NCBI GenBank assembly: GCA_021234155.1
Contig: JAJEKV010000041.1
Span: 5,696,829 to 5,760,828 of the forward strand
DNA: 64,000 bases
Reading direction: 5' to 3'
Origin: Isoetes taiwanensis
Lineage: Eukaryota > Streptophyta > Lycopodiopsida > Isoetales > Isoetaceae
Shown: one piece after another, positions 43,610-55,138 of the stretch
Layout of the letters: each line of letters opens with the position of its first letter
Numbering within the stretch: the stretch's first letter is position 1
The notes under the pieces: generated by a model
Databases searched by the model: none
The model's input: only the letters and a program-made list of their open reading frames with translations
Told to the model about the DNA's origin: nothing
Made by a program: the position numbers and the translations under genes

Positions 43610-44749
43610 GTGACGTTCCATGTATTTATATGGTATATGTATAAATAAGCTGACACGTCACCCAATAAAGGTACGCCACCATGGAGTATCTTAACCTAAG
43701 GGGTTGACCTAAAAGGGATGAATTTAAACTTATGGTACTTTAACCCCGTACATAAACTATAATTTTCCCATGGGATTATGCCATAGTTTCAAAGGTTTCT
43801 ACCACGTCCAAGGCCTTTTCTAAAGGTTCCTTGATTAATTTATGCGTTTCGCCATGTTTTGTCACACCTAACCTAGTTATCTTAAGTTAGCATGTCAACC
43901 TCAACTTTTGATCCCTTTGAATGTTGTCGTCTTTGGCTCCCTCATAATGAAGCGGAGGCACTAAAACCCCCTGGTCTTCTAATAGGAAAATCCAATGTTT
44001 CAATCTTCGTTAGTAACCGCCATATGATTATCCAATTCCTTACCCTCTTAAGAGTTTCGAAGTCATAATCTCTAACGGGTCTATGCCGCAAGGAAATGGA
44101 TCCTCCGGCTTCTATACGGACCTAGAATTGTTCATGGCGTGTAGGGTAACTCTTCGATTATATGGACTACTGGTCTATATAACCCACAACCGCTCGATCA
44201 ATACACCTCATCTTGATTTTATCGGGACTTGGAATTCCTATGTCTTGCCCTCTTCTTGGTTACCCCTAAAGGTATAATCGCCAAAGTCATCATTACTCCT
44301 TCTTATCTTCCATCGTGGACGCGATATTCTTATATATCTTTTCATTCCCAAAACCAAATAAATGCTCTTAGCTTATAACGTTGAACTAATACATTGGTAT
44401 CTAGAACCTTTGAGTAGTTAAGCTCTCATTATCGGTTATTCCAATACGTTCCAACCATCCCTGGATGTTTTTTTGAACGTAACATCACCGTATATGCTAG
44501 ACTTACTCTAGCTATTCTCACTCATTTAAACTTTTCTCGCCTTCCTTAGTACGACGATCTAAGATAATCAACTCTAACCATTCTGGATAACTTGAATGCT
44601 TATCTCCGTAAAGCATACCTAACCCAATATCTCGTGATATAAGCATATCATTATGCTCCTTCAGTAAACCTTGTCAAGTAATATTTCCCTCGCCTTTGTA
44701 TGCTAATATTCTATTATCTTTTAATATGACATACATCTGGATGTCACAA
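43609..44749 (+). repeat. Possible LTR of an E4 relative inside E4
   Basis: It starts TGTGACGTTCCATG right after a polypurine tract, exactly like the E4 and E5 LTRs, but diverges quickly. A GATGTCACA near 44749 could be its end; that border is weak. Confidence 0.35.
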
Positions 44750-47118
44750 TCGACATCCTTGATATCCTCGCTAGTGTAGTATGTAATACTACTAAATCCT
44801 TCAAACATCCGAAACCACTACGTTGTTATTATGAGATATAGTAACATGTGTGCACCAACCCTAACTCTTGACTCATATATGATTCGTTGACGTAGCCCTA
44901 GATGCTTCTCCTATATATGCTGTGGATTTCACACCACACCTTCTAGACTCTCTATCCTTAGGTTGCCTTGGTCCTCACGCTCTGGTCATAAATTCCATAG
45001 GGGCACATGCCACCCTAAGTTCCCAGTGGCCATACTTGATGTCTACTATAGGAATTCTTATCTTCATTACCTCCGTATTCATATATATGAACTAAAAGTT
45101 CTAGTATATACCCTATCTTTTTTTTCTAGCTATGTTCCTAGTAAATGGTCCTAATACACATCTACCAACGCGGAACTACTCCTCGGGATGCACACACGAT
45201 ACCAAATCCAGAGCACATCCTCCTTGGCGAGATGTTCATTGGATGCCTCCCTTCTTCATATTCCAAGCTTTGGTCTCTTCAAAGTGTCCCTCCAAACTCT
45301 CTATATTTGAAACATTGTTTACAACAACTTTCAAGCACCTCTTGTCTCCCACTTGTCGTGTGGGTACATTACTTGCCTTCCTAATGTATCATTAGTTCAA
45401 TGTCAACTTTCCTTCATAGAATAAGCTTCGCCAGAGCTCCAACATACTTTGTAGCTTTCAGACGGTTGCACCCTTTGCTAGCAATTCTCGTCTTCCATTC
45501 CAGCAGTCTTACAGAATGCTTATTCCTACCTTCGTCAGTTCGACCTCAGCTCTCTTCACCTTGTGGGAAAACTACGTCCCACACTATTGTCCGATCTCTT
45601 ATCCGTCTACATACCCCCTACCGACATAGGATCTCGCCATTTCTTTAATTTTCACCCCGCATAAGGATCATGCATTTGACCAACGTTATTAAGTGTATTC
45701 ACGTGCCTCACGTGGTCTTCTTAGTCGCCTATAATCTTAAGCGTCTTTGTTTCACACCTCGGGAACATCAATCTCTTTACCAAACACAATATATGTGTAA
45801 TTTTATAATCCATAATTTATGGATCAACATCCTCATACACATTATTATCTACCGTTCCACCTAATCAAACCTACACTTTTAAAGTGTTTTCCCTCTCGTG
45901 AGCTGGGTACTTATAAACCCAGTTTCCACCTTGGCATAGTACCTCCTTAACATGGTCTATAGTAGATAATCATAAACCACTTCTCCACCGGATATATATC
46001 GGCTATATCCGGTCTCCTTCTACATTGAATAGCAACCTAGATGCCGCGATCATACATCAATCCTCGTAATTTTTAGGTCCAAAGATTTCACTTAGATACC
46101 AAACATCGTCATACCAATTTTCTCGAAAAGTATCCATCCAAATGAGGGATATCTTAACACTCCTTATTCCCAACATTCAAAGACTTCTACTTCAAGTAGG
46201 AGCAGGGACCTCCTCGCGTTATCATCATCTAACAGGCTCAGGCGCACCCACGATGGTTTCGATGCTTCCGCCGCGGAACACCATAGTCGCGACCGGGCCT
46301 TACGTGATACAGACGATTGCATAGCCATAGCACCGCCGGATAGCGGCCGGGCGGTACCAATTACGTTGAATGTATACGCCACCGCACTGCACTGTATGTG
46401 TGATAAATTTATGAAAATAACAATAAAATAAATAAGTAATTCAAATATAAGAATATCGGACGCCCGGTAAATGTACAAACATAACCAATGAATTAATATG
46501 TGTCCTCATGTGATCGCAATCTATGCTAAAGATAGAAAGTGTGATTGTGGAAACATTAAAGATAATCGACAAGTTATTAAACACATAATCAAATATAATA
46601 GAAGGGGATAAGTATGTATGTCTTACACAAACTCCTAAGGGAATAACGAGACTTAGATAACGTTAACGATATAGGTCAAAATGGAATATCACAGTACAAT
46701 ATATAATTCTATTAAAGGGTAACTATAAATGTCGAGGCATCTAAACACTCACAATAGCAATATATGAGTTGTTAAAATTGTAGCAAAATAGGAAAACGAA
46801 ATTGTAAAGTGAAGGGAGAATATAATACATATACACACAAAAGTTAATATGATTAGAATGACTTTCTATTAATCGGTCTTGAGGTTTAATAACTCGTAAT
46901 ATAATATAACAACAAATGGAAGTTCTTTATATCTATACCTGCCTTTAATATATAATCGCCAGTTACTGTATCTATACAAAGAATGCTTTCTAACATAGAT
47001 AGAGTGTGAGCTCGTCACCACAGATGAAACAATTGACACTTCCACAAACTTTCTTTGTTCACTTTTAACACTCCTAAGCGATGATCATGATGTGTTTGCC
47101 CGCAACAATAGTAGTCCT

Positions 47119-47155
47119 GATGCTGAGGACAGCATCATTTTTAAGGTGGGGAGAA
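47119..47155 (+). promoter_or_regulatory. E4 pre-LTR hairpin and polypurine tract
   Basis: GATGCTGAGGACAGCATC (47119-47136) is a seven-pair hairpin with an AGGA loop. Seven bases later comes the tract AAGGTGGGGAGAA (47143-47155), directly before the 3' LTR. The same arrangement occurs at 43570 and 51239. Confidence 0.8.
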
Positions 47156-48848
47156 TGTGACGTTCCAGGCATTCATACGGTATAATGATGCGCACGACAC
47201 GCCACTAGGACATAAGGGGTAATTGGCTAAGTGGGCGCCGACCACAATGGTTTTATTTAGCTATGTTAATAAATCCATTGTGGATAATTATAAAGTATAT
47301 AGCCTAATTACCCTAATTAAGCTAAATTAGTTAATTAGCACCAACAGGGGGTGCCACTTGGCCCAAATCGATTGGGCAAGGCATGGTTTCCATTTTGGAC
47401 ACCCAAATTAGGGCTTTTGTGCCCCAATTCGAATTAGGGAGCATTTGGAGATGGAGGAGAGGAGCTCTTTGGTTTCAAGGAGCAAACGGTGGCTCAAGGA
47501 TCGCTATTCTTTGGCCAAGGAGCAGCGGTGGCGCCAAGGACTCTTTGGCGCCCAAGGACTCTGGGTTGACCTCACCAAAATCACTAAACAACCCCTAGCT
47601 GTTCTTTGCCACCCTTAACAAAGACTATGGAAGCACCCCACGATAACGGGTCCAGTAGAAACACCGGTTGGTAGTAGTTTAGTTGTGAATTCTAGGGTAG
47701 CCCCTGTTGGGCACTTGTTGTGATGTTCTCATTCATTCTCTCGTGTGTTTTAATGGTAGGAACTAACCCTTGATTGTAAAGGTAAGTTCTCTTTATATTT
47801 GATTCGGGTTTGGTTCCTAAAAAGGATGGATTGATAGTTCTTTGTATGGTATCACTCGAAATGGGGGAAATAAGGGCGGGTAGAGACCTCCGAACTCATA
47901 TAATGCTAGTATGTTCCTAGATAAAACCCCGTAATTCCCAATATTGCGGCTGCGGCACAAGAGCCCACCGGGTCCTAGATGCTATGGTCCGGGCTTAGCA
48001 CCGCACAAGGAACACAAGTGGTGACATGAGGGGTGGGGTCTTGCACGAGCATACAAGGCTCCCGAGACTCCTCAAGTGGGCTAGGCCCGATAGCCGGTCC
48101 ACGTAGAGGGCGGGTATGGGTCCGACACCCCTGGGTGTAGAGGTGTGATCCGTATGGAGCACCTTGCACTTTGAGTAGATTTAGGGTGAGTAAGTCTGCA
48201 CGGATGCGGGGGTCGCTAACGCGCACGTATTCTCTAGCTCACCCATGGAACCACCGTGGATTCTCGAAGGGGACGCTTCCCGACCGCCTCATCGGACCAG
48301 GCGCCATGAACCTGGAGTAGGCTCAAAGGGTGATACCTTGAACTGCGTCTTGGGGAAGGCTATAGCGAAGCCATAGCGTGAATTGACCCATCCGCAAAGT
48401 GTGCATGGGGAGGGGCGGATGGAGTGGTCAACCCTAGCCGATGTTCTATGCCGATAACGCCATGCCAAGACTCGGTCTGCTGATCTCTTGAGGCCCGGCC
48501 GGTCGATCCTCACCGGAGTCCGAGGGGTAGAACTGGGGTTTGGGTGTTTTCTTAGGTTTAGATGCATATTCTATGCCGTTGGTATTTGGATGGATGCACC
48601 ACCCTTCGTGGTGGTTATTTATATATGATTTATGCTGTGTGCTAACCCTTGTATTCATGCTTCCGCGACGTAGGAGTCCCATTGAAGGCGTGGGCCGAAT
48701 GACCCCTTCGTGTCCTTCTTTCGGGCATCATTTCATGGATGGCCCGAAATAGACGGAGGGCCCTGCTCATGGCAAGTTGGTTGCCATGGGAGGGGAAAGT
48801 CCCTGTATGTATACGGCTGGGTGTCGTATATATTCAGGGAGCGTCACA
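47156..48848 (+). repeat. E4 3' LTR
   Basis: The 1693-base partner of 38673-40434 has the same TGTGACG and CGTCACA ends. It keeps more CG dinucleotides than the 5' copy and has a different number of CCCAAGGA-like motifs (47470-47570). CTTCT follows at 48849-48853. Confidence 0.9.
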
Positions 48849-48853
48849 CTTCT

Positions 48854-49072
48854 TGTGGCCGTACTCCAGATAGTACTCCTCAAAGTTCTTGAGAAAATTG
48901 TTAGCATTGACACTTGGATCAAAAGTTGGTAGAGGAACAGGCATATTAAGTTCAAAGTATTGCACACCTGTGTTGCTTTGACTAGTAGATCCATTCTGTA
49001 TTGTAGACCTATATTCTCTGGTGGTTCAGTGTGTACCTGTTCAGTTGCTTCAATATTCTTTCTAGGAGCCAT
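48854..49072 (-). pseudogene. gag: E3 gag N-terminus
   Basis: It starts MAPRK like E1, with the ATG at 49072 on the minus strand, and ends with NNFLKNFEEYYLEYG just before the CTTCT duplication of E4. A frameshift lies between these two parts. It shows that E4 landed inside the gag gene. Confidence 0.8.
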
Positions 49073-49094
49073 GAGTTCCCCAGGATCCAGGTGG

Positions 49095-49116
49095 GATCTC
49101 GGTAGCCGGACCTCCA
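49095..49116 (-). promoter_or_regulatory. E3 primer binding site, tRNA-Gln type
   Basis: On the minus strand TGGAGGTCC-GGC-TACCGAGAT matches the E1 site except for three added bases (GGC) in the middle. It starts three bases after the U5 end, as in E1. The insertion would weaken pairing beyond the first nine bases. Confidence 0.65.
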
Positions 49117-49119
49117 AAA

Positions 49120-49224
49120 TGTTGAAGGTTTTCCTGGACAAAACCCTCAACCTCAAAGGTATAGGACCTCCAGGTTGCTATAGGCAACCACTCTGTAGAG
49201 AATTCTGCAAATACTATGCTCAAG
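49120..49224 (-). repeat. E3 5' LTR, U5 remnant
   Basis: On the minus strand this piece ends CTTCAACA, next to the primer site. It shares with the E1 LTR end a GGAGGTCCTA stretch and a TTGAGGTT stretch in the same order. It is cut at about 49225 by LINE sequence. Confidence 0.6.
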
Positions 49225-49530
49225 AACCCAAATAAATCAGTTTCCCTAAACAGGAAAAAACCAGTCACAGCAAAAAACTTGATCGTAAAGTAGTCTGGCG
49301 ATGGGTATGGGATAAATTGCTTCATCCTAAGCTATCCATTTTATGGTGGCAGATCACTCATAGATGCGTGCGGGTAAACACTGTTGTTCATCGATTTCGT
49401 CCAAAAGTCTCTGTGATCTGCCCTCTTTGCACGCAGAGGGGAGACAATTGAGCACTGCTTTTTCTTGTGTCACCATGTTCGACCTACTTGGCAGTGGCTT
49501 CTGAGTCTTTTCCATTGTGACTTGAATAGT

Positions 49531-49784
49531 ATTACATCACTGGAGGGAGTGCCGGATATACTGTAAACAGTCGATGGAACAGTAGTCTCTGTTTTGAGTA
49601 GATATGCTTCTGAACTTTAAAGTTTAAAGTGCTTTCTATTTTGAACTCTGTTTAGTGCCCTCCATGAAGGGTCTATGATAGCGAATAGCTATCCACTTTT
49701 TCCCTGAAGTAGTACTTCCTACTCAGGGTTTTTTGTATGATCATGTAATTTTCCTATACAGTAATACAATCTCTGCCGTTTCCT

Positions 49785-49822
<38 letters not shown>
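49531..49822 (+). mobile_element. 5'-truncated poly(A) retroposon inside the LINE
   Basis: A 292-base insert ends in 37 A residues (49786-49822) and is flanked by the 12-base duplication GACTTGAATAGT (49519-49530 and 49824-49835). No tRNA-like head is seen. The 3' UTR style (TTGTATGATCATGTAATTTT then a run before poly(A)) suits a LINE tail, so a heavily truncated L1 copy is most likely. Confidence 0.88.
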
Positions 49823-49824
<2 letters not shown>

Positions 49825-49835
49825 ACTTGAATAGT

Positions 49836-50096
49836 CAGCAGGTCCTTTTGTCAGTCTATCCTAGTTCTTGGGACAAGTTGGCAAAGAGGGCTTTCCACTT
49901 AGCATCTGCTTGGATCATCTGGTCCATCTGGAAGAGACGAAATCTCCTCATCTTCAAGGGACAACTCTTTTCAGATACGCAGGTGCCTAACGATGCCCGT
50001 AGTCGCATTGTGAAGGCATACAAATGTTCTTCCTTGAAGGATGACATCAAAAGTGTCATTTGGGAACAATATCTTCAGATTCGCACCTACTCATAG
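49836..50096 (+). pseudogene. LINE ORF2 C-terminus
   Basis: This segment reads QQVLLSVYPSSWDKLAKRAF then IIWSIWKRRNLLIFKGQ and ends at a stop at 50094-50096. The W-x-I-W-x-x-R-N-x-x-I-F motif is the hallmark of the plant LINE tail. The frame was continuous with 49440-49530 before the poly(A) insertion. Confidence 0.7.
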
Positions 50097-50257
50097 CAAA
50101 CAGTTGTGCTCATGGTGATATGTATTCTCTGCTTTTCTATGTTATGTATGTGGTGGGTAGTGTTGCTCTAGTGGATATCTTCTCCACTGGGTTTTGAGTC
50201 CCCCATGTACTCTTTGTATTCTTTTGAGTAATAAAGGTCCACGTTCATCAAAAAAAA

Positions 50258-51274
50258 TCTTAGATGGTTATATATGTTAACTAAGGCTAGTAAAGTAATG
50301 CGCTAAGTAAGAAGCGTATAACCTCTTAAGGGGAGAGAATAGGTATGACGTGTACACCGTCATTGAAGGGGTGCAGGACCATTTTCTTTTCGAAGAAAGT
50401 GGGAGGGTTCAATTTTTTTTTATTGAACGTACTTGCATCGAATTGACCGACCCGTAGAATAGAGTTCACTCTGGCAATGGCCGAAGCGAATAGAGCGTAA
50501 GATAGATAGATACCTTAGTGCTTAGGAGGCCTTCAACGTGCGAGACTGACGTAGTAGCTAACTACACCAATGAAGTGGAGCAAAACTATGGGAGCAATGC
50601 AACGACCAAGTCATCTCCAAAGTTACTCGACGCCGGCTCAATGGGTGGATGCGTTCTAGCCTTAGGTAAGGTGTGCGCATGCATTATAAGCTTTAATGTG
50701 TCTTATAGATAAGTTAAATATAGATCCTAATAACTGGATAGAAATTGTTGTACGTATATGTATCATAGGGAAATAAGTTAAATAACAACGGTAATGTGAG
50801 GTAGCATGTTAATTAATCCTTTGCAAGGATGCAATTCCTTCCAAGGATAGCTATATGACCTCGGGTCCTTATAAATATAAATAGAAAATAGAATTCAGAT
50901 ATACTTAAGTGCATCTTAGGGATATACTTCCAAAGGTAATGCAGGACCCAAGGAAGAGAATAAGAAGCACATCTAATTCTTGTGTATGATAATTAAAACC
51001 TTGTCTATGTAACAATAGGTCTAAACCAGGGTTATTGTTAAAATAACCGCGATCTAAAAGTCCTTAAATTAGAGTAAATATAATTGTACTATCGGAAGTA
51101 ATGTATCTGATACTATGATAATGTTAATTCATGAATATCACCTTAGAGTAATTCTAATAATTGTGTAAGTATAATAGTAATAAATTGTATGCATCAAGTT
51201 GGTTGCAGGACAGGAAGATCCCAAGGTGGGAGACTCCTGATGCTGCGGACAGCATCAATTCAAGGTGGGGAGAA
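50258..51274 (+). other. E5 interior remnant
   Basis: This is purine-rich non-coding sequence like the last 650 bases of the E4 interior, ending with the hairpin and polypurine tract. The upstream part of E5 is missing, cut at the LINE end. Open stretches (for example 50518-50712) have no known motif. Confidence 0.45.
51239..51274 (+). promoter_or_regulatory. E5 pre-LTR hairpin and polypurine tract
   Basis: GATGCTGCGGACAGCATC (51239-51256) keeps the seven-pair stem of E4 with one loop change, and AAGGTGGGGAGAA precedes the LTR. A partial extra tract, CCAAGGTGGGAGA, lies just upstream at 51221. Confidence 0.8.
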
Positions 51275-52827
51275 TGTGACGTTCCAGCATAACATACGGT
51301 ATGAATCGATATTATCTTCGATATCGTCACTAGTACATGTCGACTCGGGGCGACATGTACACGGCGGCGATCGTAAAAGGGTAGTACCCTAGGGTACGAC
51401 CTTGTGAACCATTATATTGCACATGTTAAAGCAACATGTGAATATAATCCCTTTTTGCCACATGGCAATGACCCATTGACCAAAAAGGGACCAGCCCTAA
51501 ATGCGTGGAGATAAAGGGGCATAAACCCTAAAAGGGAAACCCTTTCAGTTCTAATCCCCTGAGTCTTGGATTGGAGCAGCAGAGGATGCATTTCCGCCTG
51601 AAAGGAAGCAGAGAAGTCGGATCTCCTGTGTTGAACTCGATCCAAGATCGCCAGACCTCGAGATCGGCAAAGCATGGACGCTTTCGAGGAGTGGGAGCCG
51701 CCAAGATGCGGGTGGGTGGTTGATTCAATAGGTAGATCCGAAGTTATCGGGACTCTTTCAAGTGGGTTTAGCATCCATTCTTAGCTATAGGCGACCCCCT
51801 GACCCTAAGAATGATAGACACTAACAAAGGAACCTAACCATGTATGATTAGGTAGATTAGAATAGATGTATTACGCTATGTTCAGTTTCTGTTGATGATG
51901 TTTTGACATTCTATCGCCACTCTTGTGTATTGGGAAGGGGGTAGAGACCCGGATCATAGTTAGCCCATTAATTCCCACCACGCGGCTCGGTGCATAAGAG
52001 CCCGCCCGGGCCGTGGGTGGCGGAGCTAGACCCGGCCGACAAGGAAGGGCTTGTCCGATCACAGCTTGATCCCTGCAGTGCGAAGCGGCGGCGGGGAACA
52101 TTGTGGGCTAGGCCTAATACCCGGCACCGCTGCGTGAGGGTGGTATGGGCTCGACACCTCTTGGGTGATGCGCCATCTTCTAGGGGTTCAAGTCGATATC
52201 TGAGCGGTGGCTCTCTAGCTCCTGCGGATTGGCATGAACCTTCGGAGGAGAGTGATCTCCTCCCCGCCTCATCGGGAGCTGGGGAGATGCAACCCAAGAG
52301 TAGCCCCTTTGGCTATGAACCCGGCAAAGCTACGGCCAGGCTCCAATACTTTTCAGCCTATCCGCAAAGTATGCAATGGAGGGGCGGATAGAGTGGCCTA
52401 CCCAACGACCATGTTTCTATGCCGCCCAAATCCATTTGCCATGAATTCTCATGCGCATTGTTATCCGGAGACCCAAGCCGTCGGGTCTTTCCCCAAGAGT
52501 CCGAGCACGGGTAGGATTTCCCCATGTTATGTTGATGTCTTGATGTGTTGTTGCAGCTTCGTGGATATGGTGGACCACCCTTCGAGGTGGGTATGTTATT
52601 GTTGATTGATGTCATGTGCTCATGTGTGTTTACGCTTCGCAGCCTAGATCGATCAGGGGGGCGGGATGAATGACACGCCCATTCTTCCCGTCGTCGGGTT
52701 CTTGGCCACCGGCAAAGAGCCCGATGTTAGGTGGACGGCCTCATGTCACGAAAGCGATCTTTGGTTTGAGGGATGATCTCCAGTTTGTATACGATCGGGG
52801 CATCGTATAGGAGCTGGGGCCGTCACA
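51275..52827 (+). repeat. E5 3' LTR (E4-related family)
   Basis: It starts TGTGACGTTCC and ends GGCCGTCACA, 1553 bases. It is related to the E4 LTR in several blocks (AAGAGCCC…GGG near 52000, the TTCG hairpin at 52574, GGGGCATCGTATA near the end) but is clearly a different family member. No matching 5' LTR lies in the window. Confidence 0.75.
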
Positions 52828-54480
52828 AAGAAGCTTCGAAAAGGACCATGGTCATGTCTTGTTATTTATGGACCATGTAATCCTAGATTTACTTTACGGC
52901 CTTGCTTATATAAGATGATGATACTTCTATATTATTCGAAGAGGTCTAGGCTAAAATTTTGGAGTCAAACCATTTCAAGCGGCAATCATCAAGTACTAGA
53001 CTCCTTGTCAGTCGGATTGTATCCTAGAAAATAAAGAAGTATAGATGTTTGTCGGATGAATTTACAGGGAACTGAATTCATCGGGATCTACAGCCTGACT
53101 GTTGCTTAGGGCTTGTGCTCTCCAGGATTATTTTGAGTTCAATTTGAAGTCAACTTTGCTCCAACATCTGGATCATACCCATTGCTACAGTATTTTATAA
53201 TTTCAACATTGCATGGTTTAGCTATTTCAAGTGATTTATGTTTGAGATATCTAAACACTTGATGATATCTTTCTAGTGGAATCTTTATTGAAATCAACCG
53301 CAGTCTTTGAATATTAGTACTCTAACAGTTACATAACACATATAGGTGCTAAACTTCATATTAGTTTGAACATCACTGACATATATACATCTAGTAAAAA
53401 TTAAAATGGATAAAATGTTTGGTCCTAGACACCCGGTCTGCTTCACTCAAGGTGGAGCCGACCATGCTCTTTCTCAAGTACCCTTAAGTTTCTACTGCAA
53501 TAAAGAGCTTGCAGATGCACTTAGACTCGGTGCATAGAGTCCCCTCCACTCAAGGTGAAGTCGGCATAGGACATTTGTCTAAGCAACACCTCAATTTATA
53601 ATGTACTTTGTACTTAGAAGAGTATAAAGGTGAGTTTGGACCTGGGACACCTGGTCCTCTCCATTCAAGGTGGAGCCGACTGTGTCCTTGACGAAAACCC
53701 CCCACCTTTTTTCCATTCTTTTAATTAATATACTATGTATACACACTACTACACTAATAAATACAAGAATCATTCACTCACATGCAATGGTCGAGTGACT
53801 GAAGGCTCCCTTGGTGGGAAGAGAGCATCTATTTGCCTCTTGGTCATCTCTAGATGTTGATAAGGGGCTAGCCTATGATCGTGGCAATCCATTAGATTGA
53901 TGTAGAAAGTGGTAGAAGAAAATCAACAAGGGTGCTAAGGCATATAGTATGAGGAAAAAATAACAATCAAATTGGGGGGCTGTTTATATACTAGAAAGTA
54001 AGTTGTGCCGCATGCGACGTCTAGTCAATAGTCAATGGCCACGTGGCGTGATCATTAGTGCGATGACATATCGCAGAAAAAAGATAGCTGGTGACCCCAT
54101 CATAGCGACATGGTGCCAAACGTCTGCTTTCTCACGTGGTGGTGATGTCTAGGCAATGCGATGTCGCATAGTCGCCATCGCATGCGATGTATCGTCGACG
54201 TGACATTGCATTTATCACGCCATATGCGATGTTGATGTGACCTACGAAATGCAATATGGCGTCTCAAAAACGTTATCGTAAAATGGTCAATTTGTTATTG
54301 TGTACCTTTCATAGACCAGGTACTTGAAGAGGTTGCATGCCATGAGATGTATTCTCGTATAGATGGATTTCAGTCAAACCTGAGGATCAGTTAAAGTAAT
54401 TATCACCACTCTGTGGGGCACTTTTGCCTACAAAGTTGTCTCCTTTGGACTATCAAACTCAAAATCCACCTTCCCATGTA
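52828..54480. other. Intergenic with degenerate repeats
   Basis: Three diverged copies of a roughly 107-base unit around CTCAAGGTGGAGCCGAC occur near 53440, 53550 and 53660. 54000-54275 is unusually rich in GCGATG-type motifs with a perfect 14-base palindrome at 54176-54189. No gene is supported. Confidence 0.4.
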
Positions 54481-54763
54481 TCATGCTTTTGGTCTTTCAT
54501 GATTTTATGAAGGACAAGACTATCTTACAAGTTTTCAAGATGATTTTTCTACTTACAATCTATGGAAGATCACCTCTCCAAATTAGAACTAGTATTTCAA
54601 AATGTGATGAAACAATAATCAATCTTGTTAATTTGGGATTTTCCGGTTTGCCTAAAAAAAATTTTGAATTTTGTTTTAACTTAATTTCCTATGATTTTGG
54701 AATTTCTGATCTCCGGAAAAACTTACCGGTTTCCAAAAATCGTGGGAGTTTTCTTATGACTTT

Positions 54764-55138
54764 TTGCTCTTTGATTTCCACCGCAGAGACGAAGATATCT
54801 TCAGAGGGATTTGCGCACCTTATTTGGTAAAATCGTGGATGATTGGGCATGCTTACAGGTGGCATCCAGGTCCACTTCGGGATAGATTAAGCAGCGCCAG
54901 AAGGGGCTCTGTGGCAGGTTCTACCGCAAGTTTCCATCCTCTTTTCTTTTTTTCTTCCAAGCTAATTCCTGAATACTGCAGCTGCTTCCAGGTTTTCAAA
55001 CATTATGATTGCCCGTGGATGATTCTGGAAGTATTAGGCATGGTATGGTGCCTCAGACTAAATTTACTTCTTCTTTGGGGTATGATTGCATACCAGATCA
55101 TGGATTTAATGCTGCAGACTAATTTTGCTTCTTCCTGA
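54764..55138 (+). other. Open stretch, possible 5' exon or UTR
   Basis: A 124-codon open frame (beginning DFHRRDEDIF, with an arginine/serine-rich SSARRGSVAGSTASF part) lies 5' of the possible spliced gene. It has several potential donors, for example GGCAG|GTTCTA near 54922. No domain is recognised, and it may be untranslated or chance. Confidence 0.2.

Larger units (their letters stand above)
40435..47155 (+). other. E4 non-coding interior
   Basis: The first 300 bases after the primer site (to about 40740) have a slightly open, GC-richer stretch that may be a gag relic (MKAEMAPLDRAYPKYP). From about 41700 to 46150 the plus strand looks pyrimidine-rich. A GC-rich patch occupies about 46200-46380, and then the strand turns purine-rich up to the polypurine tract. 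Short open frames in this region have no recognisable motif. Confidence 0.6.
38673..48848 (+). mobile_element. E4: non-coding LTR retrotransposon (LARD-like), 10.2 kb
   Basis: LTRs at 38673-40434 and 47156-48848 start TGTGACGTTCC and end GCGTCACA. They are flanked by CTTCT (38668-38672 and 48849-48853), so the borders are exact. An initiator tRNA-Met primer site and a polypurine tract are in place. The 6.7-kb interior has no recognisable gag or pol on either strand. Such large non-coding elements must use proteins from a relative. It sits in the gag gene of E3. Confidence 0.9.
33502..49224 (-). mobile_element. E3: Ty3/gypsy (Athila/Tat-type) retrotransposon split by E4
   Basis: Reading down the minus strand: a U5 fragment (49120-49224), primer site, gag start, [E4 insertion 38673-48848], rest of gag, protease, RNase H, RT with a degenerate RNase H, and integrase. 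It is a close relative of E1 in order and sequence and better preserved. Five long open frames separated by single stops or frameshifts cover nearly all of pol. Its 5' LTR is cut off by a LINE at about 49225 and no 3' LTR is visible. Confidence 0.88.
49225..50257 (+). mobile_element. LINE 3' end (outer)
   Basis: A 5'-truncated L1-type LINE encodes the C-terminal zinc-ribbon region after RT: WDKLLHPKLSILWWQ, ICPLCTQR, then after a one-base frame change IEHCFFLCH. It continues beyond an insertion (49531-49822) with SAWIIWSIWKRRNLLIF, the W-x-I-W-x-x-R-N motif typical of plant LINEs. A 3' UTR and a short A run (50249-50256) end it. The left border next to the E3 U5 piece is approximate. Confidence 0.75.
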
